NCBI RefSeq assembly: GCF_003672135.1
Contig: NC_039512.1
Location: 1,210,874 to 1,274,873, forward strand
DNA: 64,000 nucleotides
Direction: 5' to 3'
Source: Ooceraea biroi
Taxonomy: Eukaryota > Arthropoda > Insecta > Hymenoptera > Formicidae
Positions within the stretch are counted from its first letter, which is position 1. Each line of letters begins with the position of its first letter. The translations under genes were made by a program, and so were the position numbers. Positions 38,301-50,300 of the stretch are shown piece by piece. The notes under the pieces were generated by a model that was not told the origin of the DNA, ran no database searches, and saw only the letters and a list, made by a program, of their open reading frames with translations.

Positions 38301-41300
38301 ACGTACTCTCGACGACGTGGAGGACGTAATAACGGCGAGGACGTCGGAGAGAAGCGAATGACAGGCGTAACAGGTGATACAAGCGCTCGCAGTGTCGCCG
38401 GAACCGCGGATGCTGTGTATTTGCGTGGTTATTGGTGGTAATATCCCATTAATTTTCCAACTACACTCTTGCACCTTGCTGTCAGATTTAAAGTGTTCAC
38501 AACAACGCGCTCGTAATGAAATTATTTAATAGGTTCGAAATATCGCCCCAGAATGGACTGAGGTATTTAAATCCGACACTGATAAATATAAATGTGCAGT
38601 TGTAATATTAACGCAATAAAATTTTAATGATAAATGACAAATTTAAAGCTGATTTTTTCTAGATGAACTGGATTAATATAATCTTCTTCTATTTTTTCTT
38701 CATCATTATAAAAATATCTGTTTAAGATAAGTATTTCAAATAATTTAATTATTCGCAGTTGTCTTATCGATAGAAATGTCGATAGTAAATGTTATGCCTT
38801 TTATCGCTGAAGCTGTGCCAATCTCTTTCAAACGATTTTATCAGTGATTTTACTGCTAAATTACTAGAGAAAGGAAATGAAACAGAAATTATTTTCACAT
38901 TCATCCGGATTCAGCCGAGAATCATACCGCGAGCTCTGACATGCTTTTGATTAATTAACGGTTTTACATTTATGTAATTAGCAAATAAGATTCGCAAGAT
39001 TCGGATTTGTAGTCATAACTTTTCTGTAATTTTAATTTTAACGCGATAAAAAGAAAAAATACTTTTTAAAAATTCAGGAATAAAATGTTAAAATTGCTAT
39101 TATAAATATATTTCTATTACTTTATAGAGAATTCTATTACTTTATAATTGAAGCTTTATTTATTCTAGAAATATATCAACATAACAAAATGTGCGTATGA
39201 GATGTGATGCGAATGGATACGGCTTCTGATTCTTTAGGTTCTTACAATTTTCAAATGAGAGCTGTACGAATAATTCGAGCTTAGCCGGCTTTCTAGCTGC
39301 AATAACTGAGGACTAATATTTGGTGCTTGCGAACCGGAGCGAGAATACTCCGAAAGAAGTGATTTCTGTCTGAATAAATGGGACTCGCGTATATTGCAAT
39401 CTACCGTCTCTACTCCGTGGAAAAATGCTTCGAGAAAAATTCTTTAAAACCATGGATATTAACTGAGAGATGCGAGATGTGCAATTTCTTGACCTACATT
39501 ATTCTAATCGTCGTTATTATCGTATCATTAGCTTCTCTTTTCTTCTCTTGTACTGAGATATATATACCTCGTAACTATCTCGAAAAGAAATGTTACACAT
39601 ACAATGTTATGATAGATCGCATCCTAGCAATACCAATAAAAAATAAACATCGCACTTTTTTCGGACAAAGATAACACGAGATACGAGATCTCGCGCAGTC
39701 TTTTCTCCACTGTTTATTTGCACGGAACGAGCGAATCCTATCTTTCGTTCAATAAAATACTCGTTCGGTCAGGCAGTCCAGATGTCGATGTTGCCACCGA
39801 TGCGTACAACTCGTACATTTTTACATGTCTGACACGTGTGTGGAGAGCACGATCAAAAGCAACACGAGACTTTGACCACGGAGTGTGCACAAACCGGCGA
39901 TTATACGTACTGTCAAAGGAACTGCGCTGTCAAACAATCCGGATTGCGCAAAACACCCCGTCCATCATGCGAGTGCTAGCTGCTGGAGACTAGCGGAAGA
40001 GCAGTTTCAGGACATGAACCCGCGGGAGTGTCTGAGTAAACTAATCGTTGCAATGGATTTACGATCGAGTGGAGAAGTAGCATCGTTGAGGATGAAACTG
40101 CCCTTTCGCTCGAGTCATCAGCTCGCGTTTACGCGCGGCCGAATGGAGATGAGAGCACGAGATATCAAGTTTATATCGCGGAAGAGAGTGGAACGAGACG
40201 GAAAGTAGTATGACGACTGCGTGTGCACGCGTCGGACGTCAGCATTTCCTTTCCCGGGAGGCAGTAGGGGTAAGTCTAAAATTATCGGCATATTTATATC
40301 GTTGAAATCAGGAAAGCAAGCTCTACAAGTCGCGGAATGAAATAAGTTCGCGAACTAAAGCTCCTTAAATTATTTCGAAGGCCGGTTAGCGTAACGCGGC
40401 GGCGAGTCCGCGTTTCCACCAACAAGTCGAGAAATTTTACACAAATTATGTTTGTATCTGAAAATAAGAATTGCACATGTACACGCTCAAAATGTGCGTT
40501 ATGTCACGCGTAAGATCCTGTTTGACTAAATCTGTCCTTGCCTCAAATCGACTGAAAGACGTATTTTGAGAGAACCATCCGCGATATCTCTAACTTTCGT
40601 CTTCTAGCGAAATGGGTTTTTTGGACTCACAGTCTTCTACTTCTTAGAGATTTATGACACACTGCCAATTGCTGCTCGCTTTAACGGTCTGGCACGAGAA
40701 GAACGAAAGACGCCGTTCAATCTAATTTCGGCACGAATTTCAAGTTCGATTTCGCTATCGGAATTAACGAGAACCGCACGAAATGCAATCCCGCAGAAGT
40801 GGCCGTTTCGCCGTCACTTCAACGTCAATTGAAAATCACGATTGGCATCAACGCTAATGCGCGCAGCTCCACGACCAATAAAATTCTCCGTCGAGGTTTT
40901 ACGATTATTAACCTTCTATCTTGAGAGACGGCGATAAAAACAAGAATCATGGGCATTGTCTCTTCGTTGGAATTGCCCGGGACTGCTACAAATAAAGATA
41001 GCGTTCACCCTTTCGCGCGGTAACTCTCACCCCTTCTTTCAATTCTCTCTAAAGCTATATAAAAGAGTGTCCGTTAACATGTAACGTTTCCTTTCGAGTT
41101 TACAACCGTTTATGTTACAAAGCACTGCAAACACAGCTAGGCAATGACTTGTATCGCAGTTTACTAGTTCCAGTTTACTTTGTAGATCGATCACAAACTG
41201 GCAAAGTGTATAGTAGAATCCGGCGGCACCGAAACTTACGTTCGCTTAATGGACTACTCCTGTAACAACCAATGATGCTGCCGCTAGCAAAACGTAAGAA

Positions 41301-44300
41301 ATCTCTCACTCTCACTTCTCCCTTTAATAATGAATAAGTGGAAAAATGGGGAATCCGACCGACCCTGAAGGAATTGACCCGACGTTTCGGCGCGAAGTCT
41401 ATGACGTCAGCGCGCAAAGTGTCAAAATCTCGTAAGTGTGAGTGTGAGTGTGAGTGTGAGTGTTGTACATGTGCGCGAAATTTTATTCTCTAAAGATTAC
41501 TTGCCGACACCAATGCGCCAACTAACGTGCATGTACAAATCGCATTATTCTAATGGCGCCGTTGCGGCGTGTCGGCGAAATTCAGCTAGTTTCTCGTAAA
41601 TGAAATTTTCATATGCCAAATACGTTCCATAAGCTCGCGCGCAGTATTAAAGGATCCACGCGTGGGAAACGTCAGGAGGATGTGTGAGAGCTTTCAAATT
41701 ACTACCGCTAGTATTTACGGCAAACAGACTTTTAATTCAAAGCCAAAGCGCGAACGAAATTAAATTCTTTCAAAGCGAATTCGCTGATTCCCATTGCGAT
41801 GCTTTGAAAACGACGCGAGATCCACATCGGAAATTCCATTCTGTATGAGCGCTGTAAGCGGCACTAGCCAAATCAAGACGGGTATACAGAAGCCCAAACG
41901 GATTCTACGAAGTAATATAATAATGTGAATACGTAATACTTGAATTGAATTTCATTTCCGAAACGGAAACTGGATTATCCTGTATTATGATACAGCGGAA
42001 TTCGGATTCAGCAATGGAAATCAGATTCATGATCCAGAATAACATCTGTCGCGAAATGAGCCGTCCTCTTTTAATAAACCAAAAATCCCATGGAATTAAT
42101 ATGAGAAGAATTTTGATAACAGGAATTTTCAAAAACCTATTTTTCATTCCAGATTCATGAACGCAATTCAGTCGACTGGGATTGAAATACATCTCGCATA
42201 AAATTGATGCGTTCAATCCGGTAGTTCCGTAATCGGCCGGAAACGATGTCCGTAAACGATGTCCGTAAAACGCTTCGTTGCAAGAACATAAACCGAGCAT
42301 CGTTATCGTTTCTCGAAACGATAACGGCGTGTTAATTCTTTCCGCCGTGGTGCGCGTTAAGTGAGTCTCATTTCACGTTTACGACAATTCGCAACGCGCA
42401 AGTATCACCTGATTATGCGAGACGACCTGAATTGACGCGGCCGAGAATTATGCAAATACCGGACACTGTATAATTTGCACGCTGGATGTCATCTCCTAAC
42501 TACACAAGATCGATACACGCTGCTTTACGATATTGCCGAGGTGCACTGTGCGCAAGCATAATGGCCAACAACGTATTATTCGCATTACGACCCCGTGAAA
42601 GCAGACAGCGCCGACCTTTAAAATTTTTACTTGTCGCTCGTGGGTCGCCCTATTTCGCCTGTTTTTCCTGCCGTGACAGCGAGGTAAAAAATTCATGTTC
42701 TTTGTAGCGCAATTTTTGTAGCGCGGATCTGATGTAAAAGCAATGCGACATTATAGAGCGCTTTGGTGCCGCAATGTTCGCCGCACCAGCGGGCTTTAAT
42801 ACATATGGCTATCCACGAGAAACAAATTCACTTGCCGATATAACTTCCGCGTGGATTTTAACTTTCAACTGGAGTTGGCCGATGGATTTCCGCTGAGTTT
42901 CGAACCCGGCTACTGCCGGAAGCCGGATTACGGAAATTATTTAGCTGTGGAGAATTGATTCAGAGGCTTTAACTGGTATACCTGGCAACTGCAAGTATTG
43001 GCTATTGAAGAATCGCTAAAATGATTGATCGAACCAATAATACGCATTACCGACGCTGAAATGATCGCAATGAATTAACTGCAGTTGTGGGTGTAGCCAA
43101 ATGTCAGCAATGACGGTCGCTCTATATCCGTACCCTTCAATGACGTCCAACGTCAAAATCGAACGATCGCAAAAATCAAGCGTGTGCAGGCTTGACCTGA
43201 TTTCGCCGTAAGCGCATAACGATGTAAACGCAATGCTCTAAAACGCCGAAACGAGACGCCACCCGTGCAATTCAGGCGCAGGAAGGCGTCTTATGAGTTT
43301 AAGATCGATACGATGCACGCTTGGTAATTTTACCGCAAACACGTCGATTATTGTAAGCGCTGTTTCTCGGAATTCAAGAACATCAAAACAAGTTTATAAG
43401 TTCCGTGATTCGCTTGAATTAATTTACTTGCTTTCTGTAAACAAATGATAAATATATCTTTAAAGTATCTGGGAGACACAATTATTTAAGCACATTACAT
43501 TAAGATATAGTTTTAAAATGGACATAAAACGTTTTGGAGAAACCAGATAGAAGTTCAGAAATAGTAAAAGTTAAAAGTATAATTCATTGAATGTTCATTA
43601 AAAAAGAGAATGTTTCTTATAAAATGTAAATTCCATATGTTTATGTATTTTTAATTATGATACAACGGTGTCTTTATTAAGCATGCAAGTTAATATAAAT
43701 ACCAAGACTGTATAAGATGTGCAAGCTTAAAAATATTTGCACAAAAAATAGATATATCCATAATTGAAAATTTTAAAACCGTGAATTCTGATGCTGACAA
43801 AGATAGAACGTTACATGTGACGCGAATCTGTACAATTTTTGCAAACACAAACTCTGCACACGATATCATCCGTGACAGCATCCGATATGTCTATTAAAAT
43901 ACAATTCCACGCAAACAATCAGTCATATATGAAACTGCTCAATCAATTATACGTATAAAAACGATTTAACGATAATTCTGAATTAATCCTAAACAAATAC
44001 CGCATGCAAAAGACTACACTGGATTTGATTTCAGCAAAAAAATATGATGCAATAGCTAGTGCCGGAAATTTTTGAAAACCAATTAATAATTTTCTCGTTT
44101 ACGACGTACATGTATGCATACACAGTTGACACAATTCCATGAAGATTAATGATTTTGTGACAATTCGCACGAAGCTTGCCTAATAATTCATGTCTCCCTT
44201 GAGAGAAAAGGTGACACGATGACGAAGGCATCAACACTGCATGAATTTTCATGAAACACGAGTAAAAGAATAAAGCATACAAAATCTAAGTTTTATAATT

Positions 44301-47300
44301 GTGTTTTATGCATTGTTAAAAGAAAATAATTTCACGCACGATCGCGGGAAGTCTATCGCGATTTATTGCTGGCAGTTTATTAGTTCCGAATAGTGTTAAA
44401 TATTATCAGACGTCGGGGTAATCACTAGACGAAAGATTAATGATCTCATCAGGTCAGATCAATACTACTGCAACGCTCCCGACCTACCGCACACTGAATG
44501 ACATCCGCTTCCTCAAACCTCTCGACGTAAAAACACCATCTATCTGTACAAGTTCGAGTATCGACTTTGACTTGTTGATCTCGCGAACGTTGGTGTATTT
44601 GTTCAACGTCATCCGCACTATACGTATCCTATCGGAAACGGATATTACTGGCAGCTGGTAAGTTAAAATGCAAATTTTAATGCACTTTCCTAAAACCAGA
44701 ATATCAAACAAAACCAAAAATAATAAATAAATAAATAAAAGTAAATAAATAAAAATAAAAGCTAGAATATCACAACAATATTAAATTTTTCGAAAATCCT
44801 GAAGATAAATGTTCTTGCTAATCAAAAGTAGATTTCCAAATAAATTCCGTTTCATTATACAGGGTGTCCCGGGTTTTAACCGACAAACTGCGGGAGCATA
44901 TTCTACTAGTGGAAATAAGAAAAAATTCTTATATCGAGTTTGCTTAGAAATGCTTTATTACAAAGTTATAAACCAATATTGAAAAGAAATATGAGATAAG
45001 AAGTAACAACGGAACATAGTGTAGAATTTGGAAGGTCGAAGATGTTTATGTTATGTGTATTCACATGTATTCATGTTCACTATGTTGAAACGATTCAGTA
45101 TGATTGTTACTTTCACAACAGTAGCTGTTAGATTTCAATCGTCGTGTCAACTAGCAATTACTATCAGAATGCCAAAAGTGTTTTCAAATGAGGAATACAC
45201 CGATATTCATTTCGCGTACGGATTCTGTGACGGAAATGCACGAGCTGCCGTACGAGAGTATCAACGTAGATTTCCTAACAGGAGAGTACCAGATAGATTT
45301 AAAGCAACGAATTACTAATTCAGTTACTGAGATGCAACAAAATTTTCAGGAATGTCGTACTGTAACAAATTCTGTACTACGTCGATGTCTAGCTTGTATC
45401 GATGTGCAAGGACAACATTTTGAAATGCGTCACTAAATCATTGCGTAGATAATTTTTATTTTTGTGAAAAAATCCGTTGTTACTTATCTCATATTTCTTT
45501 TCAATATTGGTTTATAACTTTGTAATAAAGCATTTCTAAGCAAACTCGATATAAGAATATTTTTTTATTTCCACTAGTAGAATATGCTCCCGCAGTTTGT
45601 CGGTTAAAACCCGGGACACCCTGTATTATTAACGATGCTCTTATCTATTAAATAATATTATCTTTTATATAATATTAATAATATCTATTAAATAATATTT
45701 AAGATGTTGCATATAATATTATTATCAAATTAGAAATTTGTAATCATAGACGACGATACTGCATGATTTTATTCTGTGTATGTTAATTATCTAACTCTCC
45801 AGAAAACCAAGTATTTTAACAATAAGTGATAATCTTCACAACAATTCTATTAAAAGCGTAATAGCTGCGATGTCAGCAATTTAACGGTTGTTAACGATCC
45901 TCAGAATCTCGAAGCGCTAAAATCGCGTTACCTTCCTCGCCAGTGCTCCTAGTACGAAAGTACGATTTTATTTTTGCCTTACTGCTCTCAAGCACGGATA
46001 TTCAGGAAATTGTTTCCTCTCGAGGAGAGAAACGAGAGTTTAAATCCCGCGGATCGCTCCAACAATTTCACCGTGTCGCGGGAGGGACACGGTCACCGGA
46101 TACGCGGAAGCTGGGCTGAAACTGGAATTCAATTCCTCGCGTGACGCCTCCGACCGGACCGCGGAAAGCTCACTGAAGGGTGCTGAGATCGCGTACGTAC
46201 ATCGCGGGGGAGCATGCACCCGATCCCCCGATGCTCGAGGATCGTCGCGAGGATCGACACCGTCGGCAGACACGTCGCTGGAGCGCGCGGGATGATGCAC
46301 ATTTCACGAAAGTGACTCTCGGCGAGACTTTTCCAAGCGTGGAGCGACGAGTGGCGAGCTTCAAGATGGCTCAGCCACGGAAATCCGACGGCTGACTGGA
46401 GGATTCGCAGACGCGCGCCTTTAATTTAGAGGCGCGGAACGCCCTCGACCTCGCACGCTGCATGCGGCTCGTTTGTGTCAGTGGAGTGCGCGTTCGTGTA
46501 CCCGTGTGTGTGTATGTGTGTTATACGTCTTACGACATACAAACTCGAGGCATGGAAGTGGTGTCGTGTCGGATGCGACACCAGGAGTGTCGTTGGTCGT
46601 CGTTGCACGTAATCCCACCAGCTAATTGGTGAGAACCTCCGGTGTGCCCTCGTGTCCCCCGTGCCCACGGAAGAAACCACGGCTTGGAGAACCGTCCACG
46701 AAAGCACCTAGCACCTCGCTCGAGGAAAAGTAGCTTGGTGACTCTTGGAAAGGAAACGCCAGCATCCACCGCGAAACCACTAACGACCAAACCGCCACGA
46801 CGCGCATTGGCAATTAGCATAAGCCGGACGCTAGCTTCCTGTGGCCTCCTTACACTCGATGAAGATGTTAATTGTAATTGGGCTGATAAGAGTGGAACTG
46901 CATTTGCCTCGATTATTGGAGTTGAAACTAGAAATGCAGATGTATGAATGAGAAAAGGATATACTGCTACCTCGGTATAATTACGATGAGACACCTGATG
47001 TTCTGAGATGTTCTATTTTAATAGCAAGTAAACACATTTCAAGCAAACGCAGTATTTTAGCTTTCCTAATCACCAGCATTTGGTTTACAGAACCGCCCGA
47101 GAAAATAATCCCCAATATTGTTGTGAGAGAATGTAAGCTTACGTTTTAGTTTGCATTACTCGCTGAACAAGTGCAGAATATTTTAGTGTCGTCATAAAGG
47201 GTGTTCCATTAGAGCTAATGGCAATGCAGGGAAGAAGACGGCTTTGCGAAATTTTAGATGCGAAACTGTAAGAGGATTAATCAAATCTGATTTTATGAGA

Positions 47301-50300
47301 ACTCGGCATTTAATCGGTTCTGCTTAAGCGATGATACCGCCTCCTCTCCCTCTAGGATTCTGCTAGGATTGCATAGTAAGGACGCACTGAAACATTAATG
47401 CATTGCGTCTTCATTCGGAGGTTACTACCCCTGGGACCATCTTGCATATTCAATGCCGGTAATCTGGTATGATTTTCTCCTACACATTCTCAAACGCCCA
47501 AATTCGTATCACTATTTAGTAGAATATTTCCGTTCGGCTGTTTATCGCGCGCCAGTAAAATTACCGTATAATTAATAACTGCATTTTATCGAGCTTTCTA
47601 ACGGATTTTCCAAATCTGTATCCTTTGCAAATTTAATAAGAGAAAACATGCGAGAGAAAGTACAAATGAAATAAAACGCATTTATTCACGAAAGGGGATA
47701 CAGATATATTTATAATAACAATTAAAATAATATTTAAATAAAACAATGCTACAGTTTTTAAATGTGACGAATGAGCTCGATCCTCATTCGAATAAAGACA
47801 AAGATAATAAAATAAAGACAAAGTGACCATCGTTGCATTGACTTACCCATGTCGTCGATTATAGGCGCCATCCGCAGCGTTACACCGACCAAGAGCAAGC
47901 ACATGGCGAGCAGAAGACAAGCTGTCGCGACGATCGTCCATCGCGCACGAGGCGGAAGTTCCCCGGGATCGACGAGCTCCTCATCCGGGCCGACGGAGTC
48001 GATTTTGCGCCGTTTACGTTTGCGCTTTCTTCGCGGCCGGTGGTATCTTCCCTGAGGCTCGTCCAGCTTCTCCGGACCGCTCAGGATCTCCTCCTCCTCC
48101 AGCTCGTCGGCTACGTTCAACGCCACGTAGTCGTCATCGTCGTAATGAATTTTTCTGAAAGTATCAAAAACGGATGTTTCCTTTGTTACTTCTGCCTTCG
48201 TTATTCCTGAGAGTGGATTTGCCTCGAAACAACGCATTCAGAATCCATCACGCAAGTAATATTCAAAAGCTTTTGTTTCCACAACGGTGTATTGTTATTA
48301 TTAATCGAACTGTTTTTACCCCCGATCAATACCATTTCGGAAATGAACATGCCGGTATTTCGCTACGTCCGACTGCTGCGTCCGACGTTTAATTTAAATT
48401 GAAAAATGACGTCCAGTTTATTTCAAGCAATTTTTCCATTGAAAATCTCGGTGAAGACTTTTATATCTGAGACTACTTTGTCCAGCAATGAGCAACAATA
48501 AGTAGAAATATAAAGTTCGCGTAAAATACTGAATTACCGTCTGACGAGGAAATCCTTTGAGTGAAAATCGACTAATTACAATTCTTTTTCAGCTATTTGT
48601 ACAACTTTTACGTGATATTTACTGAGTCAGACATTCTAAGCGCCGTTATCATTAAAATCTGCGCTCGTGCTGCGTTTACGTTCAGTATAATTGAAGTGAC
48701 ACCTGCAAATCAATGCGTTCCTAACTGGCACTGATCGCGACGACTCGAAGAAGGACGAACGATGAACGAGTATCGATCACGGACGGTATCTGCATTGTTC
48801 GTGAAACTGGAGAAGTTACTGTTTGCCGTAAGCGGATGGCGATGACTGCAAGAGACTGCGATTCATTGTTATGCACACGCGCACTTCCACGTTCGAGACA
48901 AATCAGAAACTTCAGCCTGTTTTTGACCGATCAATCGAAGCAAGATGACGAACGGCACGGAAAGAAAAGCAAGACGAAAATCGATTGTGCTCCCACAGAG
49001 TGGAGTCGAGGAAGTTTTCGCGCGATAAAAGAGAGAGAGAGAGATAATATTGACATGAGCCTTTGCGCACGCTGTCCCGATGATTAACTGTGGTTTAGAT
49101 AACCCAAGCTTCAACTTTGACGTTGAAAAGTTTAATTAAACGTAACGTTACGAAACCGTGGGCTGCAAATGAGCTTGCGTTAAACGTAACGGGAACAGAT
49201 ACTCGATAAAAAAATTATGAAAAAGCGCACTCATAAACTTACGAGATTACGGGCGATGCAGCTAGGCGTAATCTTACCAATCTATTCAAAGAAATGTGGA
49301 GCATTAAACAAGCCGCGTGATAAATTAGCGCACCGTGTTTGCGATAAAACTGCTCGAGACTCAGCCACTGTTACACTCTCGAGCTCGGCGACATACGGAA
49401 AAGCGGGCCAGCAATTCGATATACGTTCACAACAGCCAGCGAGAGAAGTAGACCCCGATACCGAGCTGAACAAAGAACAATCGTTGCACTATCTGCGTCA
49501 CACACACGAAGGCCATCACGTGCTCTCTGAGTATAATTTTAGAAAACGCCGCCAGAATAGGGCGGAAAAGTGGTAAAACGATAACGGAGGTGTCGGGGCA
49601 TTGTGGAGGGTTGGATGAAATTCGACCTGGTGATAACGGCCGCTCTGAGCTCGGACAATGCCCGACAATGGTCGACTCACGTATTGTCGACGTTCACGCA
49701 CGCACGTCACACGGCATTCCTTAAGAAAACTTGTGCTTTTCGTGCGAAATACATTTTCCTTGCGAAATGCATTCTCCGCGTCGTATCACGCGATCGTACG
49801 ACGAAGTAAAGTTTTCCACGTTTGCAAAACTTAAAAATAAATATGCAAATGTTCAGAGTATATCTGCTATTAAAACGGCAGTCGAGAAACGTAGAAAACT
49901 TATAAATAGAAGCGTCCGTGTACGGTCACAGCCACATTCAATTAAGAGGAGATGTTCGATAAAGAGAGAACTAAAATGGATATGCCAGTAGATGCAACTG
50001 TATCGAAGCAGACCGCATCAAGTGGTAAACGTCGACGTTGAATCGGTCGCTCTCCCAACGGCTATTCTCGTACAAAAATTCTTTCGATTAATACTGTCTC
50101 CGCGATAAATCGCGTACGCGTTATTTGTCAATGAATAATTGTCGAGATACCTCGCGACACTGCACATGTACGGAACGTTCTTGTCACTAAATTTAACCAG
50201 ACAATAGTACCGTTTTGAATTTATATAAAGTAACAATGTGACAGAAAGATAGAGCTAAAAATGAAATGCCTCAAGGCTACTTTAGTTTTTTCTTCTTTCT

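Larger units (their letters stand above)
33941..47846. other. giant intron of the membrane-protein gene
   Basis: About 14 kb between the coding exons at 47847 and 33849. It contains the inverted-repeat element 34281-36061, an orphan exon-like ORF at 37492-37869, a (CT)n tract near 37290, a GTGTGA repeat at 41435-41463, a 26-bp palindrome at 42301-42326, a Tc1/mariner-type deletion derivative at 44860-45623 and a CpG-rich stretch at 46.0-46.9 kb that could hold an internal promoter. Nothing else is supported. Confidence 0.5.

Noticed and set aside
47200..47260. GGGTGTTCC resembling a transposon end
   Set aside because: No matching inverted end or TA-flanked partner within a plausible distance.
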